DNA of 64,000 nt from Microvirga sp. VF16 (GCF_016864375.1 NZ_CP069354.1:1-64000); one strand, 5' to 3'; positions 11,641-19,430 are shown, numbered from the stretch's first letter. Numbers and translations: made by a program. Notes: generated from the letters alone by a model not told the origin.

Positions 11641-11695
11641 TTGACAAAACCGGACAAGCGTCCTGTAATCCGAAACAGGACGCTTGTCCGGTTTT
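11641..11695 (+). promoter_or_regulatory. Sigma-70 promoter overlaid by TetR-type operator
   Basis: TTGACA (11641-11646), a 17-bp spacer and TGTAAT (11664-11669) make a near-consensus promoter for the plus-strand NIPSNAP gene. A 20-bp perfect inverted repeat, 11646-11665 versus 11676-11695 with a 10-bp centre, covers it. Each arm itself contains GGAC-N4-GTCC, so two operator units are possible. On the minus strand TTGTCC-N16-TATGCT could serve the regulator gene. Confidence 0.8.
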
Positions 11696-11708
11696 CCGAG
11701 AGGCACAC

Positions 11709-12494
11709 ATGGCATCTTTCACAAGTCTCACCCAGGAGAGCGGATCAATTCCGCAGGCGACCGGACCTACGGCCGACGCGATTATCGAACTGCGGCGGTA
11801 TCGGCTGTATCCTGGCACCCGGGAGACGCTGATCGACCTGTTCGACCGCGAGTTCATTGAGTCCCAGGAAACGCAGGGCATGAGCGTGATCGGCCAGTTC
11901 CGCGACCTCGATGATCCTAACAGCTTCGTGTGGCTGAGAGGCTTTCGCGACATGCCCTCGCGCGCAGCAGCCCTGAACGCGTTCTACACCGGCCCTGTCT
12001 GGGCCGCTCACCGAGACCAAGCGAACGGCACGATGATCAATTCGGACAACGTGTTGCTGCTGCGTCCCACATCGCCTGGGGCAGGCTTTGCCCCTCCGCT
12101 TGTTCCGCGTCCTGCGCCTGGCGCGAGCGACATGCCGCGCGGGCTTGTGGTCGCAACAATCTGTTATCTCGCGCCGCGCACGGAGGACGAGTTCGCCAGG
12201 TTCTTTGAGGCGGTTGTCAGACCCCATCTCGAGCAGGCCTTGGCCACTGTTCTGGCCACATTGGTAACCGAGCGGAGCCCGAATACTTTTTCCAGGCTGC
12301 CCGTCCGCGAAGGGGAAACCGTCTTCGTCTGGTTCTCCACCTTCCCAAGTGTGGCTGCATACGAGACGCACCTTGCCGAACTTGCGCGATCCGTGACCTG
12401 GACCAGGGAGGCCGTCCCCGAGATGGAGCAGCGGACATGGCGGCAGAATGAGGTGTCGCGGCTCGCACCGACGACACGGTCACTGCTGCCGTGA
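11709..12494 (+). CDS. NIPSNAP family protein
   Basis: A 261-residue soluble protein made of two NIPSNAP-type ferredoxin-like repeats. The first begins IIELRRYRLYPGTRETLIDLF (about 26-46) and has the FVWLRGF strand near 76-82; the second starts about residue 150 and has VFVWFSTFPS near 203-212. Family members are often stress or catabolism-linked and of unclear chemistry. Its promoter is covered by the large operator shared with the divergent TetR gene, so expression is probably induced when that repressor is released. The ATG at 11709 has AGAGG upstream. Confidence 0.82.
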   Translation: MASFTSLTQESGSIPQATGPTADAIIELRRYRLYPGTRETLIDLFDREFIESQETQGMSVIGQFRDLDDPNSFVWLRGFRDMPSRAAALNAFYTGPVWAAHRDQANGTMINSDNVLLLRPTSPGAGFAPPLVPRPAPGASDMPRGLVVATICYLAPRTEDEFARFFEAVVRPHLEQALATVLATLVTERSPNTFSRLPVREGETVFVWFSTFPSVAAYETHLAELARSVTWTREAVPEMEQRTWRQNEVSRLAPTTRSLLP

Positions 12495-12610
12495 TGCATG
12501 GCGTCGGAGGTGCCCGTGCGAGGACTTTCGATCAGGTTATGACGGTCTGGTGGCGTTTGCTACCGAATGCCGAAAAATGAGGTGATTCCACGCAAGTGGA
12601 AACATCTCCT

Positions 12611-12714
12611 GAGCATCGGACCCAAAAGTGGATCTGCACTTTTGCGATCGATCCGATGCTCCCTTCAATAGCGCATCGTTGGGCGCGGCCCTCTGGGTCC
12701 GCACGATGCGCTAG
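12611..12714. repeat. Two-hairpin dispersed element, copy 2
   Basis: GAGCATCGGACCC…CCGATGCTC (module 2) followed by AGCGCATCG…CGATGCGCTAG (module 1). The distal CTAG (12711-12714) forms the TAG stop codon of the minus-strand VOC gene. The 12495-12610 part of this gap shows nothing else. Confidence 0.8.
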
Positions 12715-13187
12715 GAGCCACGATAGGCGCTCTCGAGCGTCTTCACATCCAGCTTGATCATCTTGAGCACCGCTTCCATGACGCGACGGGATTTTGCGGG
12801 ATCCTTGTCCTTCATCATGGCGCCGAGCGCGGCTGGCACGACCTGCCACGACACGCCGTAGCGATCCGTGATCCAGCCGCATTGCTGCGGCGAACCGCCG
12901 TCCGACAAGGCATCCCACACCCGGTCGAGTTCCGCCTGGTCGGAGCAGCTCACGGAAAGTGAGATCGCCGGCGTGAACTGGAAATACGGGCCGCCATTGA
13001 GAGCCATGTAGCTCTCGCCAGCCAGCGTAAACTCAACCACCATCACGTCGCCGGGCTTTCCGCCGGGCGTCTCGACACTGTAGGGCACGACGGCGTCGAT
13101 GCGCGAATTGGGCAGAAGAGAGACATAGAATTTTGCGGCTTCCTCGGCCTTTCCGTCGAACCATAGGCAGGGCGTGATCTTGGACAT
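12711..13187 (-). CDS. VOC family protein (PhnB / 3-demethylubiquinone methyltransferase-like fold)
   Basis: A 158-residue vicinal-oxygen-chelate protein. It begins SKITPCLWFDGKAEEAAKFY, has the VVEFTLAGESYMALNGGP strand pair and the SVSCSDQAELDRVWDAL helix, and ends with the typical GVSWQVVPAALGAMMKDKD. Start ATG 13187 is preferred over 13193 because GGAGG lies 6 bases before it. It is the last gene of a four-gene minus-strand operon (VOC, SRPBCC, DoxX, this one) opposite an HxlR regulator. PhnB-like VOC proteins often have no proven catalytic activity. The stop is provided by a palindromic repeat. Confidence 0.85.
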   Translation of the reverse strand: MSKITPCLWFDGKAEEAAKFYVSLLPNSRIDAVVPYSVETPGGKPGDVMVVEFTLAGESYMALNGGPYFQFTPAISLSVSCSDQAELDRVWDALSDGGSPQQCGWITDRYGVSWQVVPAALGAMMKDKDPAKSRRVMEAVLKMIKLDVKTLESAYRGS

Positions 13188-13232
13188 GGACATCCTCCAT
13201 CGTATTCGTCGAGACGATGTTTGGTTGAGGAA

Positions 13233-13661
13233 TCAGCGGGCGATGGGCAGCAGCGCCCGCACGCGCGGATCGCGCAGCCAGAGCCCGGCCCACAGCGCGA
13301 TTCCGAGATAGACGCCGAACAGGATGTGACTGAACAGCGGAGAGCCGATGCGCACATGGGTGGCGACCGCGCCGCCGAGATAGGCGGTGATCAGGATCGC
13401 TCCCAGGAACGACGTGCGCGGAGTGGCATAGAGCAGGGTGGACGCAATGAGCACGATGCCGAGCGCGCGCCACAGGGTGGGATCGGTCGGCCAGCCGAGC
13501 GGGATCACGGTATCGATCACCACCTGAAGCGGCACGAGCTTGATCGCTCCGTCGAAGATGAGAAAGAGGACGACGAAACCGCTTAAGACTCGTCCGATCC
13601 AGGGACTTCCACGGCTCCCCTTGCCGGGTTGTTCCGTTGCTGCGTAAGGCATCGTCGTCAT
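13233..13661 (-). CDS. DoxX-like membrane protein
   Basis: A 142-residue protein with four predicted membrane helices: about 22-45 (IGRVLSGFVVLFLIFDGAIK), 65-82, 85-105 and 108-128. The first helix followed by KLVPL fits the DoxX-like family. It sits between the SRPBCC gene (21-bp gap) and the PhnB-like VOC gene (45-bp gap), in a small-molecule-response operon. The role of DoxX-like proteins in such operons is unproven; a redox or quinone-related role is speculation. Confidence 0.8.
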   Translation of the reverse strand: MTTMPYAATEQPGKGSRGSPWIGRVLSGFVVLFLIFDGAIKLVPLQVVIDTVIPLGWPTDPTLWRALGIVLIASTLLYATPRTSFLGAILITAYLGGAVATHVRIGSPLFSHILFGVYLGIALWAGLWLRDPRVRALLPIAR

Positions 13662-13682
13662 CCGTTTTCTCCCTTCGATGAC

Positions 13683-14177
13683 CTACGCCGCAGAGGATAC
13701 GGGCCGGCCTTCGGCGAGCTCCGCGAGCTGGCCTGCCACGATGCCCCATCCTTCATGGAAGCCCATCTGCTCGTGCTGCTTCAGGGCCTCTTCGCTCCAG
13801 TGCCGCACCCGGGCGGTGTAGCGGGTACCACCGCCTTCCGGTTCGAAGGTGAAGATGGCGGTCATGAACGCATCCTGCGGAATCCAGCCGGGTTTGAAGG
13901 CATCGGTCACGACGATCTTGCGATTGGGCACGACCTCCAGGAATACGCCTTCATGGGGCATGTCGGCGCCATCGGGCGAGCGCATCTTTGTGTAGGCGCG
14001 GCCGCCGGCACGAAGATCGAATTCGACCACCGGCGTGGTGTAGGGGCGCGGTGCCCACCATTCGCCGGTGCGTTCGGTCCAGACTTTGTAGACGGCTTCC
14101 GGCGACGCTTCGATGAAACGCGTAATTGAGAGTTCGTACTTGGCGGCATTCTGGTCGGTCACTGTTGTCACTCCCAT
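13683..14177 (-). CDS. SRPBCC (AHSA1/START-like) domain protein
   Basis: A 164-residue single-domain protein of the Bet v1-like superfamily with a deep hydrophobic ligand cavity. The pattern ITRFIEASPEAVYKVWTERTGEWW (about 18-41) is the AHSA1 start, with FDLRAGGRAYTKM, FLEVVPNRKIV and the long C-terminal helix around EGWGIVAGQLAEL. It is separated by only 12 bp from the VOC gene before it. AHSA1-like proteins in HxlR or ArsR operons are thought to bind small hydrophobic ligands; none is known here. Confidence 0.87.
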   Translation of the reverse strand: MGVTTVTDQNAAKYELSITRFIEASPEAVYKVWTERTGEWWAPRPYTTPVVEFDLRAGGRAYTKMRSPDGADMPHEGVFLEVVPNRKIVVTDAFKPGWIPQDAFMTAIFTFEPEGGGTRYTARVRHWSEEALKQHEQMGFHEGWGIVAGQLAELAEGRPVSSAA

Positions 14178-14189
14178 TCAAACTTGCGC

Positions 14190-14621
14190 TTACGCCGATG
14201 CCGTATTGCTCATGGCTTCCGTAGCCGCCGCGAGGTCCATCCACATCATTTCCCAGATATGGCCGTCGGGATCCTCGAAGCTGCGGCCATACATGAAGCC
14301 GTAATCCTGCTGCGGGCCGGGATCGGCCTTGCCGCCGGCCGCCACGGCCTTGGCGAGCGTCGCGTCGACCTCGTCGCGGCTGTCGGCGGACAGGCAGATC
14401 AGCACCTCCGAGGTCTCCTTGGCATTGGCGATCTTTTTCGGCGTGAATTCACGGAACTTGTCGTGGGTCAGGAGCATCGCATGGATGGTCTCGGAGAAGA
14501 CCATGCAGGCGGCCGTGTGGTCGGTGAACTGCTCGTTCTTCACCGCACCGAGGGCCTCGTAGAAGGCGATGGACTTCGGCAGGTCGGCAACGGGCAGGTT
14601 CACGAAGATCAACTTGGACAT
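14190..14621 (-). CDS. VOC family glyoxalase-like protein
   Basis: A 143-residue VOC protein, MSKLIFVNLPVADLPKSIAFYEAL at its start, with MVFSETIHAMLLTHDKF and the C-terminal FMYGRSFEDPDGHIWEMMWMD, where the metal-ligand glutamate of EMMWMD is kept. This is the YaeR/lactoylglutathione-lyase-like subclass, often extradiol or glutathione related but mostly untested. Start ATG 14621 has GAGGGG upstream; the longer frame to 14663 would cross the divergent promoter. It is the first gene of the operon opposite the HxlR regulator. Confidence 0.85.
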   Translation of the reverse strand: MSKLIFVNLPVADLPKSIAFYEALGAVKNEQFTDHTAACMVFSETIHAMLLTHDKFREFTPKKIANAKETSEVLICLSADSRDEVDATLAKAVAAGGKADPGPQQDYGFMYGRSFEDPDGHIWEMMWMDLAAATEAMSNTASA

Positions 14622-14647
14622 TGGATATTCCCCTCTTGGTTTGTGGT

Positions 14648-14676
14648 TTGACATTGATTCCATGGAAAGTTATAAA
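14648..14676 (+). promoter_or_regulatory. Promoter of the HxlR gene, possibly leaderless
   Basis: TTGACA (14648-14653), a 17-bp spacer and TATAAA (14671-14676) lie only 8 bases before the ATG at 14685. Transcription would start at or within a base or two of the start codon, so the mRNA is probably leaderless. AGTT-N9-AACT (14668-14684) overlaps the -10 and may be an operator for the HxlR protein. Confidence 0.7.
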
Positions 14677-14684
14677 TAGCAACT

Positions 14685-15386
14685 ATGAAGTTAGAAAAAA
14701 TAACTGAAAATTCGGAAGCCCGCACGAAGCGCCATTACGAGGACGCGTGCGCGACGGCTCACGCCCTCGATCTCGTCGGCGAGCGCTGGGCGCTTCTGGT
14801 GATGCGCGAGCTCATGCTGGGGCCCAAGCGTTTCAGCGACCTGCGCGAGAGCCTGCCCGGAATCAGCGCCAATGTGCTCACCCAGCGTCTCGAAGGGCTG
14901 GAATCGGCCGGCGTGCTCATCAAGCGCAAGCTGCCCCCGCCCGCGGCGGCGCAGGTCTACGAGCTGACGGAATGGGGATACGAGAGCGAGCCGATCTTTC
15001 AGGCGCTCGGCCGCTGGGCGGCGCGCTCGCCCTCACACGACCCGACCCTGCCGTTCAGCACCGCTTCCCTCATCCTGTCCATGAGGACGATGTTCAATGC
15101 CGAGCGGGCGAAGGATATGGATGCGCGAATCGGCTTCAGGATCGGCGAGGAAACCTTCCTCGCCCATCTGACCGGCGGAACGATCGAGATCGCCCGCAAT
15201 CCTCTCGACGAAGCCGGCGTGATCCTGACAGGGACGCCGCCGGCGCTGGCCGGTGCGATCTATGGCGGCCAGCCGCTGGAGGCGATGGAACAGGCGGGCG
15301 TATTGCAGGTCGAGGGTGATCGCGCCCTGGCCCGGCATTTCGTGAGTCTGTTCCCGCTGCCGTCGAAGGCTTCGAAGCCCGCCTGA
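14685..15386 (+). CDS. HxlR family winged-helix regulator with C-terminal SCP2-like domain
   Basis: A 233-residue regulator. Residues about 19-115 are the HxlR winged helix (CATAHALDLVGERWALLVMREL, then KRFSDLRESLPGISANVLTQRL). The C-terminal half, with FLAHLTGGTIEIARNPLDEA, resembles an SCP2-like or alkyl-sulfatase-C-type ligand fold. The cysteine near residue 22 is the conserved HxlR position that can sense electrophiles or redox stress. It is divergent from the VOC-SRPBCC-DoxX-VOC operon and probably controls it. The promoter is nearly adjacent to the ATG, so translation may be leaderless. Confidence 0.88.
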   Translation: MKLEKITENSEARTKRHYEDACATAHALDLVGERWALLVMRELMLGPKRFSDLRESLPGISANVLTQRLEGLESAGVLIKRKLPPPAAAQVYELTEWGYESEPIFQALGRWAARSPSHDPTLPFSTASLILSMRTMFNAERAKDMDARIGFRIGEETFLAHLTGGTIEIARNPLDEAGVILTGTPPALAGAIYGGQPLEAMEQAGVLQVEGDRALARHFVSLFPLPSKASKPA

Positions 15387-15412
15387 GACATTGCGGACGA
15401 GCAAGCCCGATC

Positions 15413-16144
15413 TTAACGCAGCGTTTCTTCGAAGAAGGTCAGCAGCCGCTTCCAGTGCCGCTCGGCACCGCCTTCGTCATAGACGCTGTGGTCGGAAACC
15501 GCCCAGCCATGAGCCATGCCGACATAATTCTCGATGATGTGATCGATCTCGGCCCGACGCAGCGCCTCTGCAAGCAGGGCCGATTGCTCCGGTGGGAAAC
15601 TGCCGTCGACGCCGGCGCTGCCGACATAGACGCGTCCTTTGATCGTCGACACGTGGCGATGCGGGCTGTCGGGCGCATCGCTCGCAAGGCGCCCGCCGTG
15701 GAAGCTCGCGGCAGCGGCGATGCGGTCGGGATAGGCCGCCGCCGCGTGGATGGCACGGCTGCCACCCATGCAATAGCCGACGGTGCCGATGCGGCCCGTC
15801 GCACCTGCCCCAGTCAATGCAGCAAGAAACGCGGCAGTGTCGCGCCGGGTCATCTCCTGGCTCGTGCCGTCGATCATGCTCCGCAACTGGGTGCGCGTGT
15901 GCTCTTCGGAAAAGGCCGTCTTGGCATCGAACGGGCCATAATCGCCGAAGCGATGGAAGAGATCGGGCACGAGAACCACATAGCCCTCGCTCGCGAGGCG
16001 CTCGGCCATCCCATCGAGAGCGGGACGGGGGCCGAAGGCATCCATGTACAGGATGACGCCTGCAACGGGTTGATGGCTCGGGCGGAACAGGCCTGCCTTG
16101 GCGGTTCCGTCGTCTGTCCGAATCGAAATGTCCTGCTTTGCCAA
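15413..16144 (-). CDS. Dienelactone hydrolase family protein
   Basis: A 243-residue alpha/beta hydrolase. The nucleophile elbow is GYCMGG with a cysteine nucleophile (about residue 123), the fold has the GVILYMDAFGPRP strand near 30-42, and the catalytic His lies in MAHGWAV near the C-terminus, with an Asp in VGSAGVDGSFP. Dienelactone hydrolases cleave lactones in chlorocatechol breakdown, but many paralogues act on other esters. The start is TTG 16144, supported by GGGGAG 6 bases upstream; no closer ATG fits the fold. It converges with the HxlR gene. Confidence 0.87.
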   Translation of the reverse strand: MAKQDISIRTDDGTAKAGLFRPSHQPVAGVILYMDAFGPRPALDGMAERLASEGYVVLVPDLFHRFGDYGPFDAKTAFSEEHTRTQLRSMIDGTSQEMTRRDTAAFLAALTGAGATGRIGTVGYCMGGSRAIHAAAAYPDRIAAAASFHGGRLASDAPDSPHRHVSTIKGRVYVGSAGVDGSFPPEQSALLAEALRRAEIDHIIENYVGMAHGWAVSDHSVYDEGGAERHWKRLLTFFEETLR

Positions 16145-16232
16145 AACAATCTCCCCACGTCGTCCGGCCTCTTATCGCGCACATCGTGGGGACCGTCACC
16201 TGCCGCGGACACTATGATCTCAGGCTATGATC

Positions 16233-16412
16233 TCATGGCCCCCCGGCCAATGATCCGACCACCGCCATGGTCAGCTCGTCGAGGTTGACGCGGCCTTCGA
16301 TGGTGATCATCTCGGCTTCGCCCGGCTTGACGCGAAGGCCCTGCTGTCCCGCCTCCGACTGGCGCCTCAGCTCGGCCATGATGGCCTCGCGCACTTGATC
16401 CTCGATATTCAT
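16233..16412 (-). CDS. Small hypothetical protein of 59 residues
   Basis: The frame from ATG 16412 reads MNIEDQVREAIMAELRRQ and ends in VVGSLAGGP, with a helical amphipathic N-terminal half and a strand-rich C-terminal half (EMITIEGRVNLDEL). Codon use, with GC-rich third positions, is like its neighbours. I do not recognise a family. It lies between the dienelactone hydrolase gene and the HNH gene on the same strand. It is too short for most gene-length cut-offs, so it may be missed in automatic annotation. Confidence 0.6.
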   Translation of the reverse strand: MNIEDQVREAIMAELRRQSEAGQQGLRVKPGEAEMITIEGRVNLDELTMAVVGSLAGGP

Positions 16413-16496
16413 CGCCGACGTCCTTTCGCATGATGCTGCTCGCTATCGAACGTCGGGATGGACAGGCCTGTTCCCACTCTCCTTCGCTTCACGCGC

Positions 16497-16769
16497 TCAC
16501 GGTTCTTTCCGGTTCGCTTTCAGCGCCTTGAAAGCCTGCACATCCATGGTGCCGCGCTCGTTGTTGCAGGCGGAGCAGGCCAGCACGATGTTGTCGCGGT
16601 TGAGCGGACCGCCGAAGGACTTCGGCATCACATGGTCGAGGGTCGCGAGATCGGGCGCGCGCTTCACGCCGCGTCCCGGTCGCCGCGCGAGGATTCCGCA
16701 ATAGACGCAATGCCCTTCATCGCGGACATAGACATCGTTGAAGAGCCTGAGGCGCTGAGCCGCTTTCAT
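16497..16769 (-). CDS. HNH endonuclease
   Basis: A 90-residue protein with a classical HNH/McrA-type fold: RDEGHCVYCG (first CxxC), LDHVMPKSFGG (catalytic His of the HNH), and NIVLACSACNNERG (Asn plus second CxxC). Zinc-binding cysteine pairs and the nuclease residues are intact. The start at ATG 16769 avoids overlap with the divergent BON gene; the frame is open further upstream but no other start fits the family. No restriction or phage genes are near, so it is a stand-alone HNH protein of unknown substrate. Confidence 0.85.
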   Translation of the reverse strand: MKAAQRLRLFNDVYVRDEGHCVYCGILARRPGRGVKRAPDLATLDHVMPKSFGGPLNRDNIVLACSACNNERGTMDVQAFKALKANRKEP

Positions 16770-16847
16770 GCCGGAAAACTGCGCTTCTTCCTGTGGAACC
16801 CGAGGGAAGTGGTGTGGTTGCCCCTGCGATGAGAGGAGCAGAGAGCT

Positions 16848-17408
16848 ATGGTAGACACCCGCCGCAGGAATCGAAACCCCTTCGACGACGATAAAGGATA
16901 TGGCGATTTGCCTTCGCGTGGCGCTGTCGGCTTCCGGGACGACGGCCGTGGCAATCCGCACGGCTACGGCAGCGATGCCGGCGATTTTGCCGGAGGCGTG
17001 ATCGAAGACGGACGGCGCGGGCCTCCGGATGACGAAGGTTTCGATCCCGGCTACAGCCGCTACCGCTCCGGTTACGGAGCACTCGGTTCACGCGATCCGA
17101 ACGATCCGGAACTCCGCTCCGAATTTGACGACGAAGAGCGCCACTCCCTCCGGAGCAAAAATCATCGCGGCCGCGGCCCCAAGGGCTACAAACGTTCGGA
17201 CGAGCGCATTCATGAGGATGTGTGCGAACGCCTGACGGAAGACCCGTTCATCGATGCTTCGAACATCGAGGTGGCCGTGAAGGATGGCGAAGTCGCGCTG
17301 AACGGGACCGTTTCGAGCCGCGGTCTCAAGCGCCGCGTCGAGGATCTGGCGGAGCTGGCCTCGGGCGTCGCGCATGTGCAGAACAATCTTCGCGTCGAAG
17401 GCGCCTGA
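16848..17408 (+). CDS. BON domain-containing protein
   Basis: A 186-residue protein with a long charged, Gly/Arg/Asp-rich N-terminal half without clear fold, followed by HRGRGPKGYKRSDERI (about 110-125) and a BON domain of about 60 residues: EDVCERLTEDPFIDASNIEV, then GEVALNGTVSSRGLKRRVEDL and GVAHVQNNLRV. BON domains bind membranes or ligands in the envelope. No signal peptide is visible, so location is uncertain. The RGRGPKGY motif before BON is common in this type of rhizobial protein. A hairpin terminator follows. Confidence 0.87.
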   Translation: MVDTRRRNRNPFDDDKGYGDLPSRGAVGFRDDGRGNPHGYGSDAGDFAGGVIEDGRRGPPDDEGFDPGYSRYRSGYGALGSRDPNDPELRSEFDDEERHSLRSKNHRGRGPKGYKRSDERIHEDVCERLTEDPFIDASNIEVAVKDGEVALNGTVSSRGLKRRVEDLAELASGVAHVQNNLRVEGA

Positions 17409-17417
17409 AATATAGGA

Positions 17418-17440
17418 AAGCTCCCACACCGTGGGAGCTT
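17418..17440. terminator. Bidirectional hairpin terminator
   Basis: AAGCTCCCAC and GTGGGAGCTT form a perfect 10-bp stem with a 3-nt loop, 10 bases after the BON stop, between convergent genes. It is followed by CCCTTTCG on the plus strand. Confidence 0.7.
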
Positions 17441-17467
17441 CCCTTTCGCCGATCGTCTCGTCGCGGC

Positions 17468-17695
17468 TCACGGAACCTCGGGCGGCGGCATCGGATGAAT
17501 GACCGGTTTTTCGGATTCCGGCGGTTGCTCGGGCATGGATGACGGCGCACTCGGGGGCACCGGCGGCAGAGGAGTCTCGGGAGGAATCGGCATGGTGGGC
17601 ACCGGCTCGGTCGGCGGCGGCTTGGGATAGAATTCGTCCGGCTGCGGACGGCTGCTGGCACTGAACACGGACAAGAAGCTCTCCCTTTGCAACAT
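17468..17695 (-). CDS. Small proline-rich hypothetical protein
   Basis: A 75-residue frame beginning MLQRESFLSVFSASSRP and then dominated by Pro, Glu and Ser (PKPPPTEPVP, PPETPLPPVPPSAPSS). It is convergent with the BON gene across a hairpin. No domain is recognised and no good ribosome site precedes the ATG. Proline-rich tails of this kind occur in small envelope proteins, but no signal peptide is visible. It could be a real short gene or a chance frame. Confidence 0.4.
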   Translation of the reverse strand: MLQRESFLSVFSASSRPQPDEFYPKPPPTEPVPTMPIPPETPLPPVPPSAPSSMPEQPPESEKPVIHPMPPPEVP

Positions 17696-17863
17696 TCTGT
17701 CTCGTGTTCAACCGCCCACGCGCGTGAAAGTTCTCCTGCGGTCGATGCCTTACGGTTCTTCTTGCTACGGTCACGACGGAGAAACCATAGGCGCAATCCA
17801 CGGCTTGACCTTACGGCCGTTTGAGGCCACGACGGCAGGGTGGAATTTTGCACCGGAAGAGCC

Positions 17864-18682
17864 ATGCGCGCAGCCCGAACCCTCGCCCTCCTGACTTTCC
17901 TCGCAGCCGGTTCGACCATGGCTCAGGCGGCGGATCTGCTCTTCTCGCCGGAGCCCATCCAGGACTCTTCGGGCTGGATCGTCACCGTGAAGGGCAACCT
18001 GCGGGTTGGGCCATCCTATCCCGGTTCGGACGAATTCAGCTTCATCGGCTATCCGTCCCTGAGCTTCCGCCGGGCCGGCACGGTGGAGCGCTACAGTGCC
18101 CCCGACGACGGCCTGAGCTTCTCGTTCCTGGAGGATTCCACCGTCCGATTCGGTGTCGTCGGTCGTTTCGTGGGCGGCCGCTATCTGCAGGACAATCCGG
18201 AACTCTTCGGACTGGAGAAGATCGACTGGGCGGTGGAGCCCGGCGTCTTCGTGGAGTACTGGCCCCTCGAATTCCTGCGCGCGCGCGCCGAAATCCGGCG
18301 CGGCTTTGGCGGGCATGAAGGCTTCGTGGCCGATTTCGGCCTCGATGCGGTCCAGAGGTTCGGAGCGTTCACCGTCTCGGTCGGTCCGCGCCTTGCGCTC
18401 GGCGACAGCGAATTCACCCGCACCTATTTCGGCGTGACGCCCGCCGAGGCCGCGCTGAACGGCCAGGTCACGCCCTATGACCCGTCCGGCGGTATCACCT
18501 CGGTCGGCGCAACGGGCGCGATCAGCTATGAGTGGTCGCAGCAATGGTCGACCACCGCTTTCGTCACCTACAAGCATCTGGTGGGCGATGCCGCCGACAG
18601 CCCGATCGTCAAGCGCTTCGGCTCGGAGAACCAGTGGGGCTTCGGCCTGACCGCATCCTACTCCTTCGGCTACGTGCCGTAA
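17864..18682 (+). CDS. MipA/OmpV family outer membrane protein
   Basis: A 272-residue outer-membrane beta-barrel with a signal peptide (MRAARTLALLTFLAAGSTMAQA, cleavage after AQA). Alternating strands follow (WIVTVKGNLRVGPSYPGSD, VRFGVVGRFVGGRYL) and it ends in an aromatic-rich strand, FGLTASYSFGYVP. MipA/OmpV proteins are porin-like or scaffold proteins of the outer membrane. The GPSYPGSDEF pattern is the family start. ATG 17864 is chosen since GGAAG lies 5 bases upstream and the signal peptide begins there. Ends in a hairpin terminator; no operon partner. Confidence 0.87.
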   Translation: MRAARTLALLTFLAAGSTMAQAADLLFSPEPIQDSSGWIVTVKGNLRVGPSYPGSDEFSFIGYPSLSFRRAGTVERYSAPDDGLSFSFLEDSTVRFGVVGRFVGGRYLQDNPELFGLEKIDWAVEPGVFVEYWPLEFLRARAEIRRGFGGHEGFVADFGLDAVQRFGAFTVSVGPRLALGDSEFTRTYFGVTPAEAALNGQVTPYDPSGGITSVGATGAISYEWSQQWSTTAFVTYKHLVGDAADSPIVKRFGSENQWGFGLTASYSFGYVP

Positions 18683-19043
18683 GCGCGGTGCCCGCATCAA
18701 AATGAAAGAGCCGCCTCATGGCGGCTCTTGGCGGATGTTCTTGTCAGTCTCGACCTCATTCTGAAAGTCTGGCTCATAAAGTGCCGTTAAGCCCTCCTCC
18801 GCCTTGTGGGGAGGAGCTGGAGGTGGGGGTGTCGGCGCCAAACCTTCATAGGCTATCGCTCACACCCCCACCCTAACCCTCCCCACAAGGGGGAGGGAAA
18901 AAGCACCTGCGCCACACAACGAATGATGAGCCAGACTCTCAGCAGATCACGCAGTGACTGTCTCGAAAGAGGTTCCGGTGCGCGCTGGAGGCGCTCTCAG
19001 GATGAGGGTTTAGATTTGCGACAGCCTGCTTCGAACCAATCTC
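18683..19043. repeat. 361-bp non-coding gap: terminator hairpin and GC-skewed inverted repeat
   Basis: AAGAGCCGCC (18706-18715) and GGCGGCTCTT (18720-18729) form a perfect 10-bp terminator-like stem just after the MipA gene. Then a long inverted repeat pairs CCTTGTGGGGAGG…GGAGGTGGGGGTGT (18793-18832) with ACACCCCCACCC…CCTCCCCACAAGG (18862-18897). A related sequence lies at about 40981-41018. I see no gene in the rest. Confidence 0.65.
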
Positions 19044-19430
19044 TTATGCCGCAAGGCTGGCTTTGCTCGCGGATTCACCACGATAGATGCAGCCTTCCGT
19101 CGAGCCGGGCATGCCGCGCTTGAGCTCGACCTCTTCGAGGTTCGGGAAACGCGCCTCCACCAGCCGCCAGATATAGGTGGTGACGTTCTCGAGAGAGGCG
19201 ATGCCGATCTCGGGATTGAGATCGAGATTGCCGTGATCGAGGCCCGATCCGTGCTCGCCCTTGATCTCCTTGATGTAGTTCTCGACGTCATAGAGATTGA
19301 CCGGCCAGCCATAGATCTCGTCGACGGCTCCACCGAACGTGAGTTTAACGATGAAGGTATGTCCATGCAGCCCGGAATAGGGAGCCACCGAGTGCGCGGC
19401 TTCGAACGTAAACTCGCAATATGTCTTCAT
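19044..19430 (-). CDS. 6-carboxytetrahydropterin synthase (QueD)-like protein lacking the usual catalytic Cys
   Basis: A 128-residue tunnelling-fold protein of the PTPS/QueD family. The zinc ligands are visible: His13 in FEAAHSV and His22/His24 in LHGHTF. The DH pair in GLDHGN and the terminal GCIYRGE are kept. However, the catalytic Cys normally found a few residues before LHGH (as in E. coli GHKCGRLHGH) is absent, since the segment is SVAPYSGLHGH. The pterin-anchoring Glu before GCIYRG also appears replaced (GMPGSTEGC). It may be a diverged paralogue rather than the queuosine enzyme. No other que genes are in the window. AAGGTGA precedes the ATG. Confidence 0.75.
   Translation of the reverse strand: MKTYCEFTFEAAHSVAPYSGLHGHTFIVKLTFGGAVDEIYGWPVNLYDVENYIKEIKGEHGSGLDHGNLDLNPEIGIASLENVTTYIWRLVEARFPNLEEVELKRGMPGSTEGCIYRGESASKASLAA

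Noticed and set aside
12711..16144. Catabolic island for chloroaromatics (VOC, dienelactone hydrolase)
   Set aside because: No ring-hydroxylating or muconate-cycloisomerase genes are present, and the VOC, SRPBCC and DoxX genes fit a stress operon better.
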